This document shows positions 32,407 to 41,169 of a stretch of 56,516 nt of DNA, one piece after another; positions within the stretch are counted from its first letter, which is position 1, and every line of letters starts with the position of its first letter. The stretch is from Brevinematales bacterium. GTDB taxonomy: Bacteria; Spirochaetota; Brevinematia; Brevinematales; Thermospiraceae. The position numbers were made by a program, and so were the translations under genes. The DNA lies in contig JAOADA010000008.1 in NCBI GenBank assembly GCA_026417555.1, forward strand, positions 1 to 56,516. The letters are read 5' to 3'. The notes beneath the pieces are model-generated. The model did no database searches. It was not told the origin of the DNA and saw only the letters and a program-made list of their open reading frames with translations.

Positions 32407-34305
32407 TCACTGGGATGACGTCCCCTCTCCTGCCTGAGAGAGAACCACATCCGCAACACGAAGCTGTTGGGCAAAGCGTGCCTGGAGTTGAAGATTTCCT
32501 TCGCAGAGAGATTTGAATCGCCTCATGTATTCCTTCGCCTGAAGGATATTCTGGTTCTGATAGGCAAGGATACCAAGATTGTAGGCCACTTCAGGAATAG
32601 GTTGTTGAACAAATGCCTCATGCCGGAGAATCTTCTCTCCAATCACCAAGGCTTTTGTGTACCACTCCGGTACCTGCATCGCAATCTGCCAGGCAAAAAG
32701 AAGTATCTGAAAGTCTGTCTCCAAAGCCAACACATCCATAATCTCTCCCGCAAGCCTTGCATAAGGAGCATAGGGGGCTAACTGAGTACGCTGAATCAAT
32801 TGAATGAGTATCATTTGTTTCTGTTCAAGAGAATACCCCTTTGGATTTTTCACCAGATCTTTTCCCTTTTGCTCAATATCATCGTAGAAGGACGACCGCA
32901 TATCCTTGATAACCCCTTCCAACATATCAGCATACTGTTTCCACTGAAGATACTCTTGATAAGACTGATATGCCGGATTGAGATATCCTCCTAAATCACG
33001 AGGAGGAGCTTCCTTGAGTTTCGCCTCGGCACGAAGAACAAGCATCCGGCGAATATGACGAAGGTTTTCATCCAGATACGAAAGAAGTGAATTTTTTCTT
33101 TCTAAAGAGCGGTAGAGAGTCCGAAGAAGAAGCTGATTGTACGTCATAGCAATCCCAAAAAGAGTGCGTGATTCTACATAATAGCGCAGAAGTCTTCGAA
33201 AATGTGGCCATGCCTCTTCAGAGAGATCTTCTCCTACCTCATTCTCCACAAACGCTGCCAATGCCCCAAGAATAGAGACACTGTCATACCCATACCGAAA
33301 AGCCTCACGATACACCTTCTTTGTCTCATTCCAAGCATTGCTAATCTCCGTAGCAATTTTTTGTCGTACCTCAGGACGAGTTTCCCGGTCATACATGGTT
33401 TGGAGATTCCTGATCCTTTCCCGATAAATATCTCCCATCTGCATATCATACCCAATAGCAATCTCCCTGGTCATTCGATCAAGATAGGGAAGATTAGGGA
33501 TTTGTTGCCAGCGTAGCCTATACCGAGAGAAATACTCCGCCAGTGGAGAAGGGGTATTCGTAACAAATATGATCCTGTCCCCCTCAAGTTTCACATATCC
33601 CTGTGAGGAGAGATATTTCACCTGTTCCAAAACATATCCCCTCTCTACAGGACGACGGAGCCACTCTGAGAAAAGATACTGGGCCTCAGAAAGCGTCACT
33701 GACCCACGAAGAGAGAGATCATCAAGAAGCCGGTGGGCAATAGGTTCCACCTTGTACATGATTCCATACCGTCGATAAGTATAGTCACCAAGTTTCCATA
33801 CCTCTGGTCTCTGCCAGGTAAGATAGACAGGACGCCTTCCCTGCCAATAGGGAATAAAATAGGGATCCAGATTCACACGAGGATCATTGATGTTCGAAAT
33901 CTGGACATAAAACGGCTCAAGACCGGCAAAGATATTGCTATCCACCAGATCCTTTCGACGGCTTAAAGCCCGAGGATCGGTATACAACATAAGTCCATAG
34001 ATCTTTTTAAACACGTTTCCCATCTGATCATAAGCCGAAAGATCAGGACGTAGTCGTGCCGCATAAATAAAATACAATGAGGAAAAAACCTGGTTGTCCC
34101 CGCCCTCTGTCATATAGACAGAACCAGCTTCCGCAGATGCCATGAGATTTTTTCCATAATCATGGTTGAGATAATCAAGATGATGATCGGCTGTTTTGTA
34201 GTTGCTCAGATAGGGATACACCCCCAAGCCAATAATCACGATTACTCCCACCCATACCAAAAGTTCTGAACCAAAGGACACCTTTTTCTTTATCTGCATC
34301 TGCAT
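32407..34305 (-). CDS. Membrane-anchored protein resembling the soluble tail of DUF2723 proteins
   Basis: I start at ATG 34305 (MQMQIKKK) because GGAGGAAG lies just before it; earlier ATGs have no site. The 632-residue product has one TM helix (about 15-37), then a large exported helical region. Residues 40-90 read HDYGKNLMASAEAGSVYMTEGGDNQVFSSLYFIYAARLRPDLS in blocks. This recalls the segment after the membrane part of DUF2723 glycosyltransferase-like proteins (DYxxNLLxSxxPxAIxFTNGDNDTFPLxYLQ). The multi-TM part is absent. The rest is rich in long helices with TPR-like pairs near 540-620. Function unknown; the likeness is to be tested. Confidence 0.6.
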   Translation of the reverse strand: MQMQIKKKVSFGSELLVWVGVIVIIGLGVYPYLSNYKTADHHLDYLNHDYGKNLMASAEAGSVYMTEGGDNQVFSSLYFIYAARLRPDLSAYDQMGNVFKKIYGLMLYTDPRALSRRKDLVDSNIFAGLEPFYVQISNINDPRVNLDPYFIPYWQGRRPVYLTWQRPEVWKLGDYTYRRYGIMYKVEPIAHRLLDDLSLRGSVTLSEAQYLFSEWLRRPVERGYVLEQVKYLSSQGYVKLEGDRIIFVTNTPSPLAEYFSRYRLRWQQIPNLPYLDRMTREIAIGYDMQMGDIYRERIRNLQTMYDRETRPEVRQKIATEISNAWNETKKVYREAFRYGYDSVSILGALAAFVENEVGEDLSEEAWPHFRRLLRYYVESRTLFGIAMTYNQLLLRTLYRSLERKNSLLSYLDENLRHIRRMLVLRAEAKLKEAPPRDLGGYLNPAYQSYQEYLQWKQYADMLEGVIKDMRSSFYDDIEQKGKDLVKNPKGYSLEQKQMILIQLIQRTQLAPYAPYARLAGEIMDVLALETDFQILLFAWQIAMQVPEWYTKALVIGEKILRHEAFVQQPIPEVAYNLGILAYQNQNILQAKEYMRRFKSLCEGNLQLQARFAQQLRVADVVLSQAGEGTSSQ

Positions 34306-34342
34306 ATCTTCCTCCATGTGTTTCTCAAGAGCATAGCATAAT

Positions 34343-34370
34343 CCCATAAAAACGAGGGGGCAGAGCCCCC
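34343..34370 (-). terminator. Terminator after the ferredoxin gene
   Basis: GGGGGC (34356-34361), 3-base loop, GCCCCC (34365-34370). On the minus strand the stem is followed by TCG and a TTTTT run. It lies 14 bases past the ferredoxin stop and just upstream of the next gene. Confidence 0.8.
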
Positions 34371-34383
34371 GAGATTTTCACCC

Positions 34384-34554
34384 TTAGGCAAGAATAGCAT
34401 CAAAGGCACAGGTTGCAGCACACGCACCACAATCAATACAAGCCCCTGCATCGATCACTCGCTTTCCACCCTGTTCACTAATAGCAGACACAGGACATGC
34501 GGGTTCACATGCACCACAGTTTGTGCACTTCGCTGCATCAATTTTGTATGCCAT
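34384..34554 (-). CDS. 2[4Fe-4S] clostridial-type ferredoxin, 56 residues
   Basis: Too short for many gene finders. It opens with MAYKIDAAKCTNCGACEPAC and has two complete cluster motifs, CTNCGACEPACP (10-21) and CIDCGACAATCAF (39-51). Eight cysteines in CxxCxxCxxxC spacing is the classic low-potential electron carrier of anaerobes. AAAGGAGG precedes the ATG at 34554. It lies 23 bases after gatA on the same strand and is followed by a strong terminator, so it probably ends the exbB-plsY-gatA unit. Confidence 0.95.
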   Translation of the reverse strand: MAYKIDAAKCTNCGACEPACPVSAISEQGGKRVIDAGACIDCGACAATCAFDAILA

Positions 34555-34577
34555 TTTGGCCTCCTTTGAAAAATTCT

Positions 34578-36008
34578 CTACTTCACATGTTCAATCCCAT
34601 AGGCAATATCCAGCAATTTGTGTTCAGCTAACGTGTCCCCCATCAGCTGCATCCCTATGGGAAGTCCCTCTTGTGTCCATCCCGACGGAAGAGAAATCGC
34701 CGGAATACCCGCAAGGTTCGCGGAAATCGTATAAATATCAGAAAGATACATAGCAATAGGATCACTGACTTTTTCCCCAAGGCGGAAAGGAGGTGTGGGC
34801 GTTGTTGGCCCCAAAATCACATCGACCTTCTCGAAAACTCTCTGAAAATCCTGTTTGATCAGTGTCCGTACCTTGAGTGCCTTGAGATAATACGCGTCAT
34901 AATATCCAGCAGAAAGTACATACGTTCCCAGCATAATACGGCGTTTTACCTCTGCTCCAAACCCCTCACTCCGTGTCTTCACATACATCTCAGAGAGGCT
35001 CGACGCCTGTGCTCTATACCCATATTTCACACCATCATAACGCTCCAGGTTAGAGCTTGCCTCAGCCGTTGCAACAACATAATACGTAGGAACCGCATAT
35101 TCACTATGAGGAAGAGAAACCTCCACAACGGTAGCTCCAACACGTTCAAGCGTATGGATGAGAGTATCCAGGTTTTCTTTGATTGTGGGATCCAACCCTT
35201 CAAGAATAAACTCTCGAGGAACACCCACCCGCACCCCTTTGAGGTCTCCCTTGAGGGTGAAAGAGGGGGTATAGGAAAGGCTTGTGGCATCCTTTGGATC
35301 ATGCCCAGCCATAGCCTCATACACCCAGGCAGCATCCTCTACTGTCCGAGTAATAGGCCCAATCTGATCAAGAGAAGAAGCAAAGGCTACCAAGCCATAC
35401 CGCGAGACTGTCCCATACGTAGGTTTTAACCCCACACATCCACAAAAAGCCGCGGGTTGACGTATTGAGCCACCCGTATCACTTCCAAGAGCCACCGGTG
35501 CCAATTTGCCTCCCACGGCAGCAGCAGAACCACCTGATGATCCCCCTGGTACCCGCGTACGATCAAAAGGGTTGCGAGTGACCCCATAGGCAGAAGTCTC
35601 TGTCGATGATCCCATGGCAAACTCGTCCATATTGGTTTTGCCAAGCATCACCATCCCATGGTCCCGAATAAGTTTCTCTATTACCGTAGCATCATAACTT
35701 GCTATATACCCCTTGAGAATTTTTGAACTACAAGTGGTTTCATACCCCTTGACATTGATATTGTCTTTGATGGCTATCGGAATACCAGTGAGTTTGGTCG
35801 CCTGCCCAGTAGCCCGTTTTTTATCAGCCTCTCGAGCCATAGCCAAAGCATCCTCAGGACGTACGGAAACATAGGCATGAATAGGCTCAGAAGAGGCCTC
35901 ATCATTCTCAATAGCCTTGAGATACGCCCGTGTGATTTCCTCAGAGGAGAGTTCTTTTTTCTCGAGTGCTTCACTCAGTTCACGTACAGACAAATCTCTT
36001 ATATCCAT
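34578..36008 (-). CDS. gatA: Asp-tRNA(Asn)/Glu-tRNA(Gln) amidotransferase subunit A
   Basis: The 476-residue amidase-signature protein has the catalytic Lys in GIPIAIKDNI (about 75-84), GGSSGGSAAAVG (about 152-163) with the cis-Ser, and GSDTGGSIRQPAAFCG carrying the nucleophilic Ser. GatA releases ammonia from glutamine for conversion of misacylated Glu-tRNA(Gln) or Asp-tRNA(Asn). GatB and GatC genes are not in this window, so the three subunits are scattered or gatC is elsewhere. It follows plsY by 9 bases and precedes the ferredoxin. Ribosome site GGAGGAAGAG. Confidence 0.95.
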   Translation of the reverse strand: MDIRDLSVRELSEALEKKELSSEEITRAYLKAIENDEASSEPIHAYVSVRPEDALAMAREADKKRATGQATKLTGIPIAIKDNINVKGYETTCSSKILKGYIASYDATVIEKLIRDHGMVMLGKTNMDEFAMGSSTETSAYGVTRNPFDRTRVPGGSSGGSAAAVGGKLAPVALGSDTGGSIRQPAAFCGCVGLKPTYGTVSRYGLVAFASSLDQIGPITRTVEDAAWVYEAMAGHDPKDATSLSYTPSFTLKGDLKGVRVGVPREFILEGLDPTIKENLDTLIHTLERVGATVVEVSLPHSEYAVPTYYVVATAEASSNLERYDGVKYGYRAQASSLSEMYVKTRSEGFGAEVKRRIMLGTYVLSAGYYDAYYLKALKVRTLIKQDFQRVFEKVDVILGPTTPTPPFRLGEKVSDPIAMYLSDIYTISANLAGIPAISLPSGWTQEGLPIGMQLMGDTLAEHKLLDIAYGIEHVK

Positions 36009-36017
36009 CTCTTCCTC

Positions 36018-36695
36018 CTACTCCTTTGCACCAAAAAGCTGAGCGATATTTTTTCGATGTTTCACAATAACCAAGAGAGCAATCCCCACAGTAATCACTT
36101 TCAAAGCCAATCGTTGTGGCTCAAGTATCCAGACACTCACGGGAAGGGCAAGAGAAGCCAAGACGGACGAAAGACCTACACCCTTTTGCAGATTTTTGAA
36201 AAATCCCTGTTTTCTTTCTTCTAGGTTGACAAGCACCATCCACGCCCGGAACGAAAACAACACCACGAGAAATACCCCAAGAGCCACCAAAAGCTCTGTA
36301 GGGGCCAAAAAAGCAAACACTCCCGCTGAGGTCGCTACTCCTTTTCCCCCATGAAACTTCAGATACACAGGATACAAATGTCCCAAAATCGCCGCCACCC
36401 CAATACACATAAGCATCACATCCCTTTCAAAGAAATACCCTGCTCCCCCAAAAAGAACCCTCTCCACCCACGGATACACCAAAATGGGCAATCCCCCTTT
36501 TAGAAAATCAAGGACAAATACAGGAACAAAACCACCCCAAAAACCAAATACCCGACTCACATTGGTAGCACCAATATTTTTTGATCCTACCGTCCGAATA
36601 TCCACTCCCCTCAAAAGACCATAGACAAGACCAAATGGAATAGCCCCTAATAGATATGCAAGCACCACATACCCACCATAGACAACATATACCAT
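36018..36695 (-). CDS. plsY: Acyl-phosphate:glycerol-3-phosphate acyltransferase
   Basis: PlsY makes lysophosphatidate from acyl phosphate and glycerol-3-phosphate in the inner membrane, the first step of phospholipid synthesis. The 225-residue protein has several TM helices and the family motifs GSKNIGATNVSR (about 37-48) and FHGGKGVATSAGV (about 112-124). Its presence shows ordinary G3P-based lipids are made, in contrast to the G1P dehydrogenase at 12342-13388. Second gene of the exbB-plsY-gatA-ferredoxin unit. Confidence 0.95.
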   Translation of the reverse strand: MVYVVYGGYVVLAYLLGAIPFGLVYGLLRGVDIRTVGSKNIGATNVSRVFGFWGGFVPVFVLDFLKGGLPILVYPWVERVLFGGAGYFFERDVMLMCIGVAAILGHLYPVYLKFHGGKGVATSAGVFAFLAPTELLVALGVFLVVLFSFRAWMVLVNLEERKQGFFKNLQKGVGLSSVLASLALPVSVWILEPQRLALKVITVGIALLVIVKHRKNIAQLFGAKE

Positions 36696-36722
36696 ACTTT
36701 TTTCTCCTTTTTTTCTTGGAGG

Positions 36723-37364
36723 TTACCACTTTGGCAAAGAGGAGGAAACCTCTCCCTTGGCTGCTTTCAAAAGCTGAATCAGCTCTGTAGTAGAAATCTC
36801 GATATCTGAAATAATATTCTCTACCTGAGCCACAATATAGTTATAAGCCACCTGAGCCGGAATAGCCACAATAAGCCCATACGCTGTCGTGATCAATGCC
36901 TGCGCAATACCACCAATCAGTTTGGAAGGGTTATTCATCCCTTGAGTGGAAAGTACCGTACTTGAAATAATCATACCAAGCACCGTCCCAAGAAGCCCCA
37001 ATAAGGTAGCCACACTCGTCACCGTGGCAAGTACCGGTATATTCCGATGGAGTTTAGGAATCTCATAGACAGCCGCATCTTCCATGGCTTTCTCAATCTC
37101 CTCACGGCTCTTGTTGTATTGCGTAAGCCCTGCTCGAATAATGTTGGCTGCCAATCCAGGATAGTTCTCACACACAGCAATGGCTTCATCAATCCTGTGA
37201 CCTTTGAGTTTTTCTCGCATCTTTTCCTGAATAATCTTGGCATTTTGTCTCACCTGACGAAAGAAAAGTACCCGCTCAATAAAAACCGCCAGGCCAACCA
37301 CAGACACAAGCAGAATAAAATACATCACCGGTCCGCCCTGCTGGAAATACTCAAGGACCACCAT
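36723..37364 (-). CDS. ExbB/TolQ/MotA-family proton channel protein
   Basis: I start at ATG 37364 behind AAGGAGGCGTCC; the longer frame lacks a site. The 213-residue protein has TM1 at about 12-33, a cytoplasmic helical loop with a VCENYPGLAANIIRAGL-like region, and two further TM helices (about 110-145 and 150-180) with TLLGLLGTVLGMI and GIAQALITTAYGLIVAIPA, hallmark ExbB/TolQ motifs. Such proteins work with an ExbD/TolR partner to couple proton flow to envelope work. No ExbD or TolR gene follows; plsY does. It may be an orphan or share a distant partner. Confidence 0.9.
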   Translation of the reverse strand: MVVLEYFQQGGPVMYFILLVSVVGLAVFIERVLFFRQVRQNAKIIQEKMREKLKGHRIDEAIAVCENYPGLAANIIRAGLTQYNKSREEIEKAMEDAAVYEIPKLHRNIPVLATVTSVATLLGLLGTVLGMIISSTVLSTQGMNNPSKLIGGIAQALITTAYGLIVAIPAQVAYNYIVAQVENIISDIEISTTELIQLLKAAKGEVSSSLPKW

Positions 37365-37404
37365 GGACGCCTCCTTTTTGCTTATTTGAGAATTTTCTTG
37401 GTGT

Positions 37405-37433
37405 AGTATAAGGACAAAGAAAAAAAATTTCAT
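37405..37433 (-). promoter_or_regulatory. Probable promoter of the exbB-plsY-gatA unit
   Basis: Read on the minus strand: ATGAAA (37433-37428), 17-base spacer with a T run, TATACT (37410-37405), 40 bases before the ATG. Confidence 0.55.
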
Positions 37434-37481
37434 CTTTTTTCAAAAACAAACGCAAAAAGTATCTCCTTTTTTCTCTAAGAG

Positions 37482-37511
37482 TTGCAAATTCTCTCCGCCT
37501 TCCTTTATACT
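37482..37511 (+). promoter_or_regulatory. Sigma-70-type promoter of the ttuB-ttuA pair
   Basis: TTGCAA (37482-37487), 18-base spacer, TATACT (37506-37511), 29 bases before the ATG at 37541, diverging from the exbB promoter. Confidence 0.65.
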
Positions 37512-37540
37512 ATTCATTCAGGCAAAAAGGAGTATACCTC

Positions 37541-37744
37541 ATGACCTTTGAGATTCTCTATCGGGGAGAAAAAAAGACTCTCACCACCCTCTCGTCCCAC
37601 CCCACCGCTGGGGAGATCCTCTCACAACTCAATCTCTCCCCTGTGTATGCTTTCGTCGTGTGTGACGGTGAGGTAGTGAGTGAGGATACCCCTCTTTCTC
37701 CATCCTCAACCATCGAGGTCATCAACGCCATTTCTGGAGGATAA
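37541..37744 (+). CDS. Ubiquitin-like sulfur carrier protein (ThiS/MoaD/TtuB type)
   Basis: A 67-residue beta-grasp protein ending in SGG, the di-glycine that becomes a thiocarboxylate after adenylation by an E1-like enzyme. The pattern LSPVYAFVVCDGEVVSEDTPL followed by IEVINAISGG is typical of ThiS/MoaD proteins. Its stop TAA is directly followed by the ATG of a TtuA-like thiolase gene, which makes TtuB, the sulfur donor for tRNA 2-thiolation, the best reading. AAAAGGAG precedes the ATG. The E1-like activating enzyme is not in this window. Confidence 0.87.
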   Translation: MTFEILYRGEKKTLTTLSSHPTAGEILSQLNLSPVYAFVVCDGEVVSEDTPLSPSSTIEVINAISGG

Positions 37745-38683
37745 ATGACTCCCCCAAAATGCACTCTCTGCAAAACTCAACAGACGAACTTTCCCGTCAA
37801 GGTTTATCTTTCCTCGTACAACCTCAAACTCTGTCAGAAACATTTCATTGAATGGTTTGAGAACCGTGTTGCCACTACCATTGAAAAATACCGGATGTTC
37901 ACCCCTCACGACAAAATCCTTGTCGCTGTTTCTGGCGGCAAAGACAGTTTGGGACTGTGGTTTCTTCTCAGTCGGCTCGGGTATCATGCTGAGGGACTCT
38001 ATATTGACCTGGGTATTCCTGAGTACTCTTCACAATCCAGAACATATGCCCAGAATCTTGCCTCCAGGATCCAGCGCCCACTTCATGTGGTAGACCTTGC
38101 CAGTGAACTTGCCAGCATTCCCGAACTTCGTCAGTGGAGCCGAAAACCAGCCTGTTCTCTTTGTGGAACCCTCAAACGCTACTATATGAATCGTATAGCA
38201 AGAGAAAACGCCTACACCGTGCTTGCCACAGGACATAACCTTGATGATGAAGTGGCCGTCCTTTGGAATAACGTCATGCACTGGAATATGGAGTATCTTG
38301 CCAAACAGTACCCTGTCCTCCCAGCCGAGGGACCCTTCCTCAAAAAAGTCAAACCCCTCTGTCGCATCTCTGAAAAAGAGAGTGCGCTCTACACCCTCTT
38401 CCACAACATCCCTTACATCAAACCCGAATGTCCCTACAGCACCCATGCCTCTTCATTAGAAAACAAACGTATTCTTCAGCAACTCGAAGAAGAAAAACCA
38501 GGCACAAAAATCACTTTTTATACAGGTTTTCTCAAAAACCTCTCCCCCCTTCTCAGACACCCAGAAAGGATTTCCTCCCCTCTGACCCTTTGCATTGTAT
38601 GTGGAGAACCAACAACAACAGAGGTATGTGCTGTCTGTCAACTCAAACAAAAAATACAGGGTGACAACCATCCACCCTCATAA
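37745..38683 (+). CDS. TtuA-like tRNA 2-thiolation enzyme (TtcA/TtuA family)
   Basis: The 312-residue protein has an N-terminal zinc finger (CTLCKTQQ...LCQKHF, first Cys at 6 and 9), the PP-loop VAVSGGKDSLGLWF (about 58-71), the Fe-S cysteines around RKPACSLCGTLKRYYMN (about 131-147) with a third Cys near KPECPYS, ATGHNLDDE, and a C-terminal zinc finger CIVCGEPTT...CAVC. This is the TtuA layout. TtuA thiolates ribothymidine 54 to m5s2U in thermophiles, taking sulfur from TtuB. Adjacency to a TtuB-like gene strengthens the call. NcsA-type activity at U34 is an alternative. Confidence 0.88.
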   Translation: MTPPKCTLCKTQQTNFPVKVYLSSYNLKLCQKHFIEWFENRVATTIEKYRMFTPHDKILVAVSGGKDSLGLWFLLSRLGYHAEGLYIDLGIPEYSSQSRTYAQNLASRIQRPLHVVDLASELASIPELRQWSRKPACSLCGTLKRYYMNRIARENAYTVLATGHNLDDEVAVLWNNVMHWNMEYLAKQYPVLPAEGPFLKKVKPLCRISEKESALYTLFHNIPYIKPECPYSTHASSLENKRILQQLEEEKPGTKITFYTGFLKNLSPLLRHPERISSPLTLCIVCGEPTTTEVCAVCQLKQKIQGDNHPPS

Positions 38684-38732
38684 CACCCCTCCAGAAACTG
38701 CCCCTTTCCGAAAGATCCAACCAAAAACACCT

Positions 38733-39887
38733 TTAGAGAGGACTTGTCAACAGTTTGCTTCCTTTGTGGATAGGAAGGTACAAGGTAAATACTGTTCCCT
38801 CACCAGGTTTTGATTGTATTTGAATATCCCCATCATGCTCCTTGATAATCTTGTAGGTAATGGTGAGTCCAAGTCCCGTCCCATACTCCTTGGTGGTATA
38901 ATAGGGCTCAAAAATTTTCTGCAATTGATCCTGGGGAATTCCACACCCTGTGTCCGCAATCTCAATAACGGTGGCATCTCTCGTGGTATCATACCATGTC
39001 CTCACCGTTAACACCTTCAACGAACTCTTCTCCATCGCCTCTATAGCATTCTTGACAAGATTCAGGATAGCCTGTTTGAGATAATCTCGATCGATGAAAT
39101 TCTTTGGCATGTGCTGATATTCCTCACGAAGCGCCACCTGTTTCTCCTCTAATTCTGGCCTCAGCAATTGTAGTGTTTCCTGCAAAAAGAGGTTGATGTC
39201 CTCAAAGCTGAGTTTGAGCTGCCTACTTCTGGCAGCGAGAAGAAAATCATTGAGGATTTGGTTGAGACGCTTCGTTTCATCAGAAATCGTTTTGATGTAC
39301 TGACTCAAATTTTCATCAAGACACACAAGATTTTTCTGGACAGCCCGTTGAATCAACTGGGTATGGAGATCTATAGCAGTGAGTGGGTTTTTGATCTCGT
39401 GGGCTATTCCTGCTGCCAAAGTATTCAAAGCCGCCAGGGACTCAATATTTTTGAGCTGAAACTGGAGTTTTTTGTTCTCCGTTTGGTCCATGATTTTATA
39501 GAGAACCACATCCTCAGCCACACTTCGTTTCTCGATGAGATAGTATTTTGGTTCCTGCTGCATCACAGTAAATTCCTTGCGAATATCCTCCTCACCAAAA
39601 AGAAGCCGCAAAATATGCCAAAGGGTACGATTAACCACAAATTTCTCCATCTCAGCAAGTGTTCCATAGTACCTGTTTTTACATCCTAAGATCACTCTTG
39701 CCACATTGTTCATTGCCACCACCCTTTCCTCAGAAACAATAATGATCCCTTCATCCAAGGCTTCAAAAACCAGATGTAAAATTCGCTGTCTCTGCTGTAA
39801 ATTTTCAATGAGATTTTTCAATCCATTCTTGTCCAGGTGATCAATCCTGTCCATAATCTTTTCAAAAAAACGGTCCTGTTCTCTCAT
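38733..39887 (-). CDS. NtrB-like cytoplasmic PAS histidine kinase, orphan
   Basis: I start at ATG 39887 behind GAGGAG. The 384-residue protein has no TM helix. A coiled coil leads into a PAS domain (about 45-150; EALDEGIIIVSEERVVAMNN), then HisKA with AAGIAHEIKNPLTAI (about 164-178, phospho-His in HE) and an ATPase domain (about 270-380; LNLVKNAIEAM, DTGCGI, GTGLGLTI). The layout is that of NtrB-type kinases, which usually phosphorylate NtrC-type activators of sigma-54. No response regulator is adjacent: the upstream neighbour is divergent and the downstream one convergent. With the sigma-54-type promoter at 15157 this is suggestive but not proof of a link. Confidence 0.92.
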   Translation of the reverse strand: MREQDRFFEKIMDRIDHLDKNGLKNLIENLQQRQRILHLVFEALDEGIIIVSEERVVAMNNVARVILGCKNRYYGTLAEMEKFVVNRTLWHILRLLFGEEDIRKEFTVMQQEPKYYLIEKRSVAEDVVLYKIMDQTENKKLQFQLKNIESLAALNTLAAGIAHEIKNPLTAIDLHTQLIQRAVQKNLVCLDENLSQYIKTISDETKRLNQILNDFLLAARSRQLKLSFEDINLFLQETLQLLRPELEEKQVALREEYQHMPKNFIDRDYLKQAILNLVKNAIEAMEKSSLKVLTVRTWYDTTRDATVIEIADTGCGIPQDQLQKIFEPYYTTKEYGTGLGLTITYKIIKEHDGDIQIQSKPGEGTVFTLYLPIHKGSKLLTSPL

Positions 39888-39972
39888 AGACTCCTCACAC
39901 AAACTGGTATTTTGTCGATAGATATAGTATAATGAAGGAGATCAGTTTTGCAAAATAAGCGAGGGGTAACCT

Positions 39973-40815
39973 ATGATTAAGCGCGTTCCCAAGGAAAAGG
40001 TTGAGGCCTTTAATGCGGTGGTCACCGACCTCAAAGATCAAGTGGATGCCATCCTCAAAAAAGCCAAAAAATTTGAAAGCGAGGGCATACGAAACAATAC
40101 TATCGAAGGCTATTACAAACGCGTGGTAGCAGCCAATCTCTACCTTGATAGTGTCAACCTTTACTGCAAGATGAACGATTATAGTATTCAGATCAAGGAT
40201 GTCAAAAGCGATCTTTACCTCACCAACGCTCGAAAGAACGTATATCAAGCCATCAAACTCCTTGAGTCAATTGTGACAGGACACGTGGATCTTGCTCTCA
40301 CAGAAAATGCCGAAAAACTCGCTTCTCTTTCCGAGCTCACTCCCCCTCGTCTTCTCCACCTTTTCAAAAAAATAGAATTCTCCATTGCCCTCGTAGAAAA
40401 AGAAGAGGGAGAAAACTCCAAGGTCAAGTGGAATTTCGTGGAAATGTATGGGAATCTCTCCATTGTGATCAAGAACTTCATTAACTTCAAAGTCTATGCC
40501 CAAGCCATGAACGATCCGAGGATCCCCCATTACAATGAGATCCGAGAACTCATTCGTTACTGCAAAGAAATGCTGGACAAAGCCGCCCAAAAGTACCGTA
40601 CCAAGTATGAACTCAGCTCTCCCCAAGACTCCATGGATATGAACAAAGCAATCAACCTCATGGAAGCCCTGATAAAGATCCATAATATCCTCGGTGAAAA
40701 CGAGCAAATGCTTGAAGTCAAAAAAACCGTCGAAAAATGGCGAGAAAAACTTGAACTTGATCTCAAACGTCGGGAAGAAGAAGCCAAGAAAAAACAACGA
40801 GAAAAGGGACGATAA
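39973..40815 (+). CDS. All-helical protein of unknown function
   Basis: A 280-residue soluble protein without signal peptide, starting at ATG 39973 behind GAGGGG. It appears almost wholly helical, with a lysine-rich beginning (KDQVDAILKKAKKFESEGI), a central domain (RLLHLFKKIEFSIALVEKEEG) and a charged terminal coiled coil (EKWREKLELDLKRREEEA, then a Lys/Glu tail). I recognise no family. TATAAT at 39928-39933 may be its -10, with a poor -35. A hairpin at 40927-40945 may end its transcript. Confidence 0.7.
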   Translation: MIKRVPKEKVEAFNAVVTDLKDQVDAILKKAKKFESEGIRNNTIEGYYKRVVAANLYLDSVNLYCKMNDYSIQIKDVKSDLYLTNARKNVYQAIKLLESIVTGHVDLALTENAEKLASLSELTPPRLLHLFKKIEFSIALVEKEEGENSKVKWNFVEMYGNLSIVIKNFINFKVYAQAMNDPRIPHYNEIRELIRYCKEMLDKAAQKYRTKYELSSPQDSMDMNKAINLMEALIKIHNILGENEQMLEVKKTVEKWREKLELDLKRREEEAKKKQREKGR

Positions 40816-40926
40816 ACCCCAAACATCCAGAAGACTCTCCCAAGGACTGACTACCTTCCTCGTAAATTTCCCTATCCAAGGCAAGAGAGTAGGGTGGCTA
40901 AGGTAGACCTTCTCCGAATGTTTGGC

Positions 40927-40945
40927 AAAAAGAGGATCTCTTTTT
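40927..40945 (+). terminator. Possible terminator of the helical-protein gene
   Basis: AAAAAGAG, loop GAT, CTCTTTTT (perfect 8-base arms) followed by one more T. It lies about 110 bases past the stop, and the stem is AT-rich, so this is tentative. Confidence 0.4.
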
Positions 40946-41169
40946 TCAAAACACAATCGTTGGATCACACAAAAACCATCCCAAATCTCACAAAAGAAGA
41001 GAAGAATGTTTCCGGAAAAACAAAGGGAACCTACCAAGCTTTTGTTTCTCTCTAAGATTTTTCAAACATGCAAAACTCTCGAGAAGAAAACACTCACAAA
41101 TCCACAACCTTCAAGCTCTCTTCTCCTCAGGTATTCCTCGTGAATCGTAACAAAAGAAAGGGGAAAAAC

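Noticed and set aside
40267-41037. 256-codon minus-strand frame
   Set aside because: Antisense to the helical-protein gene; Phe-rich translation typical of a shadow of a Lys/Glu-rich coding strand.
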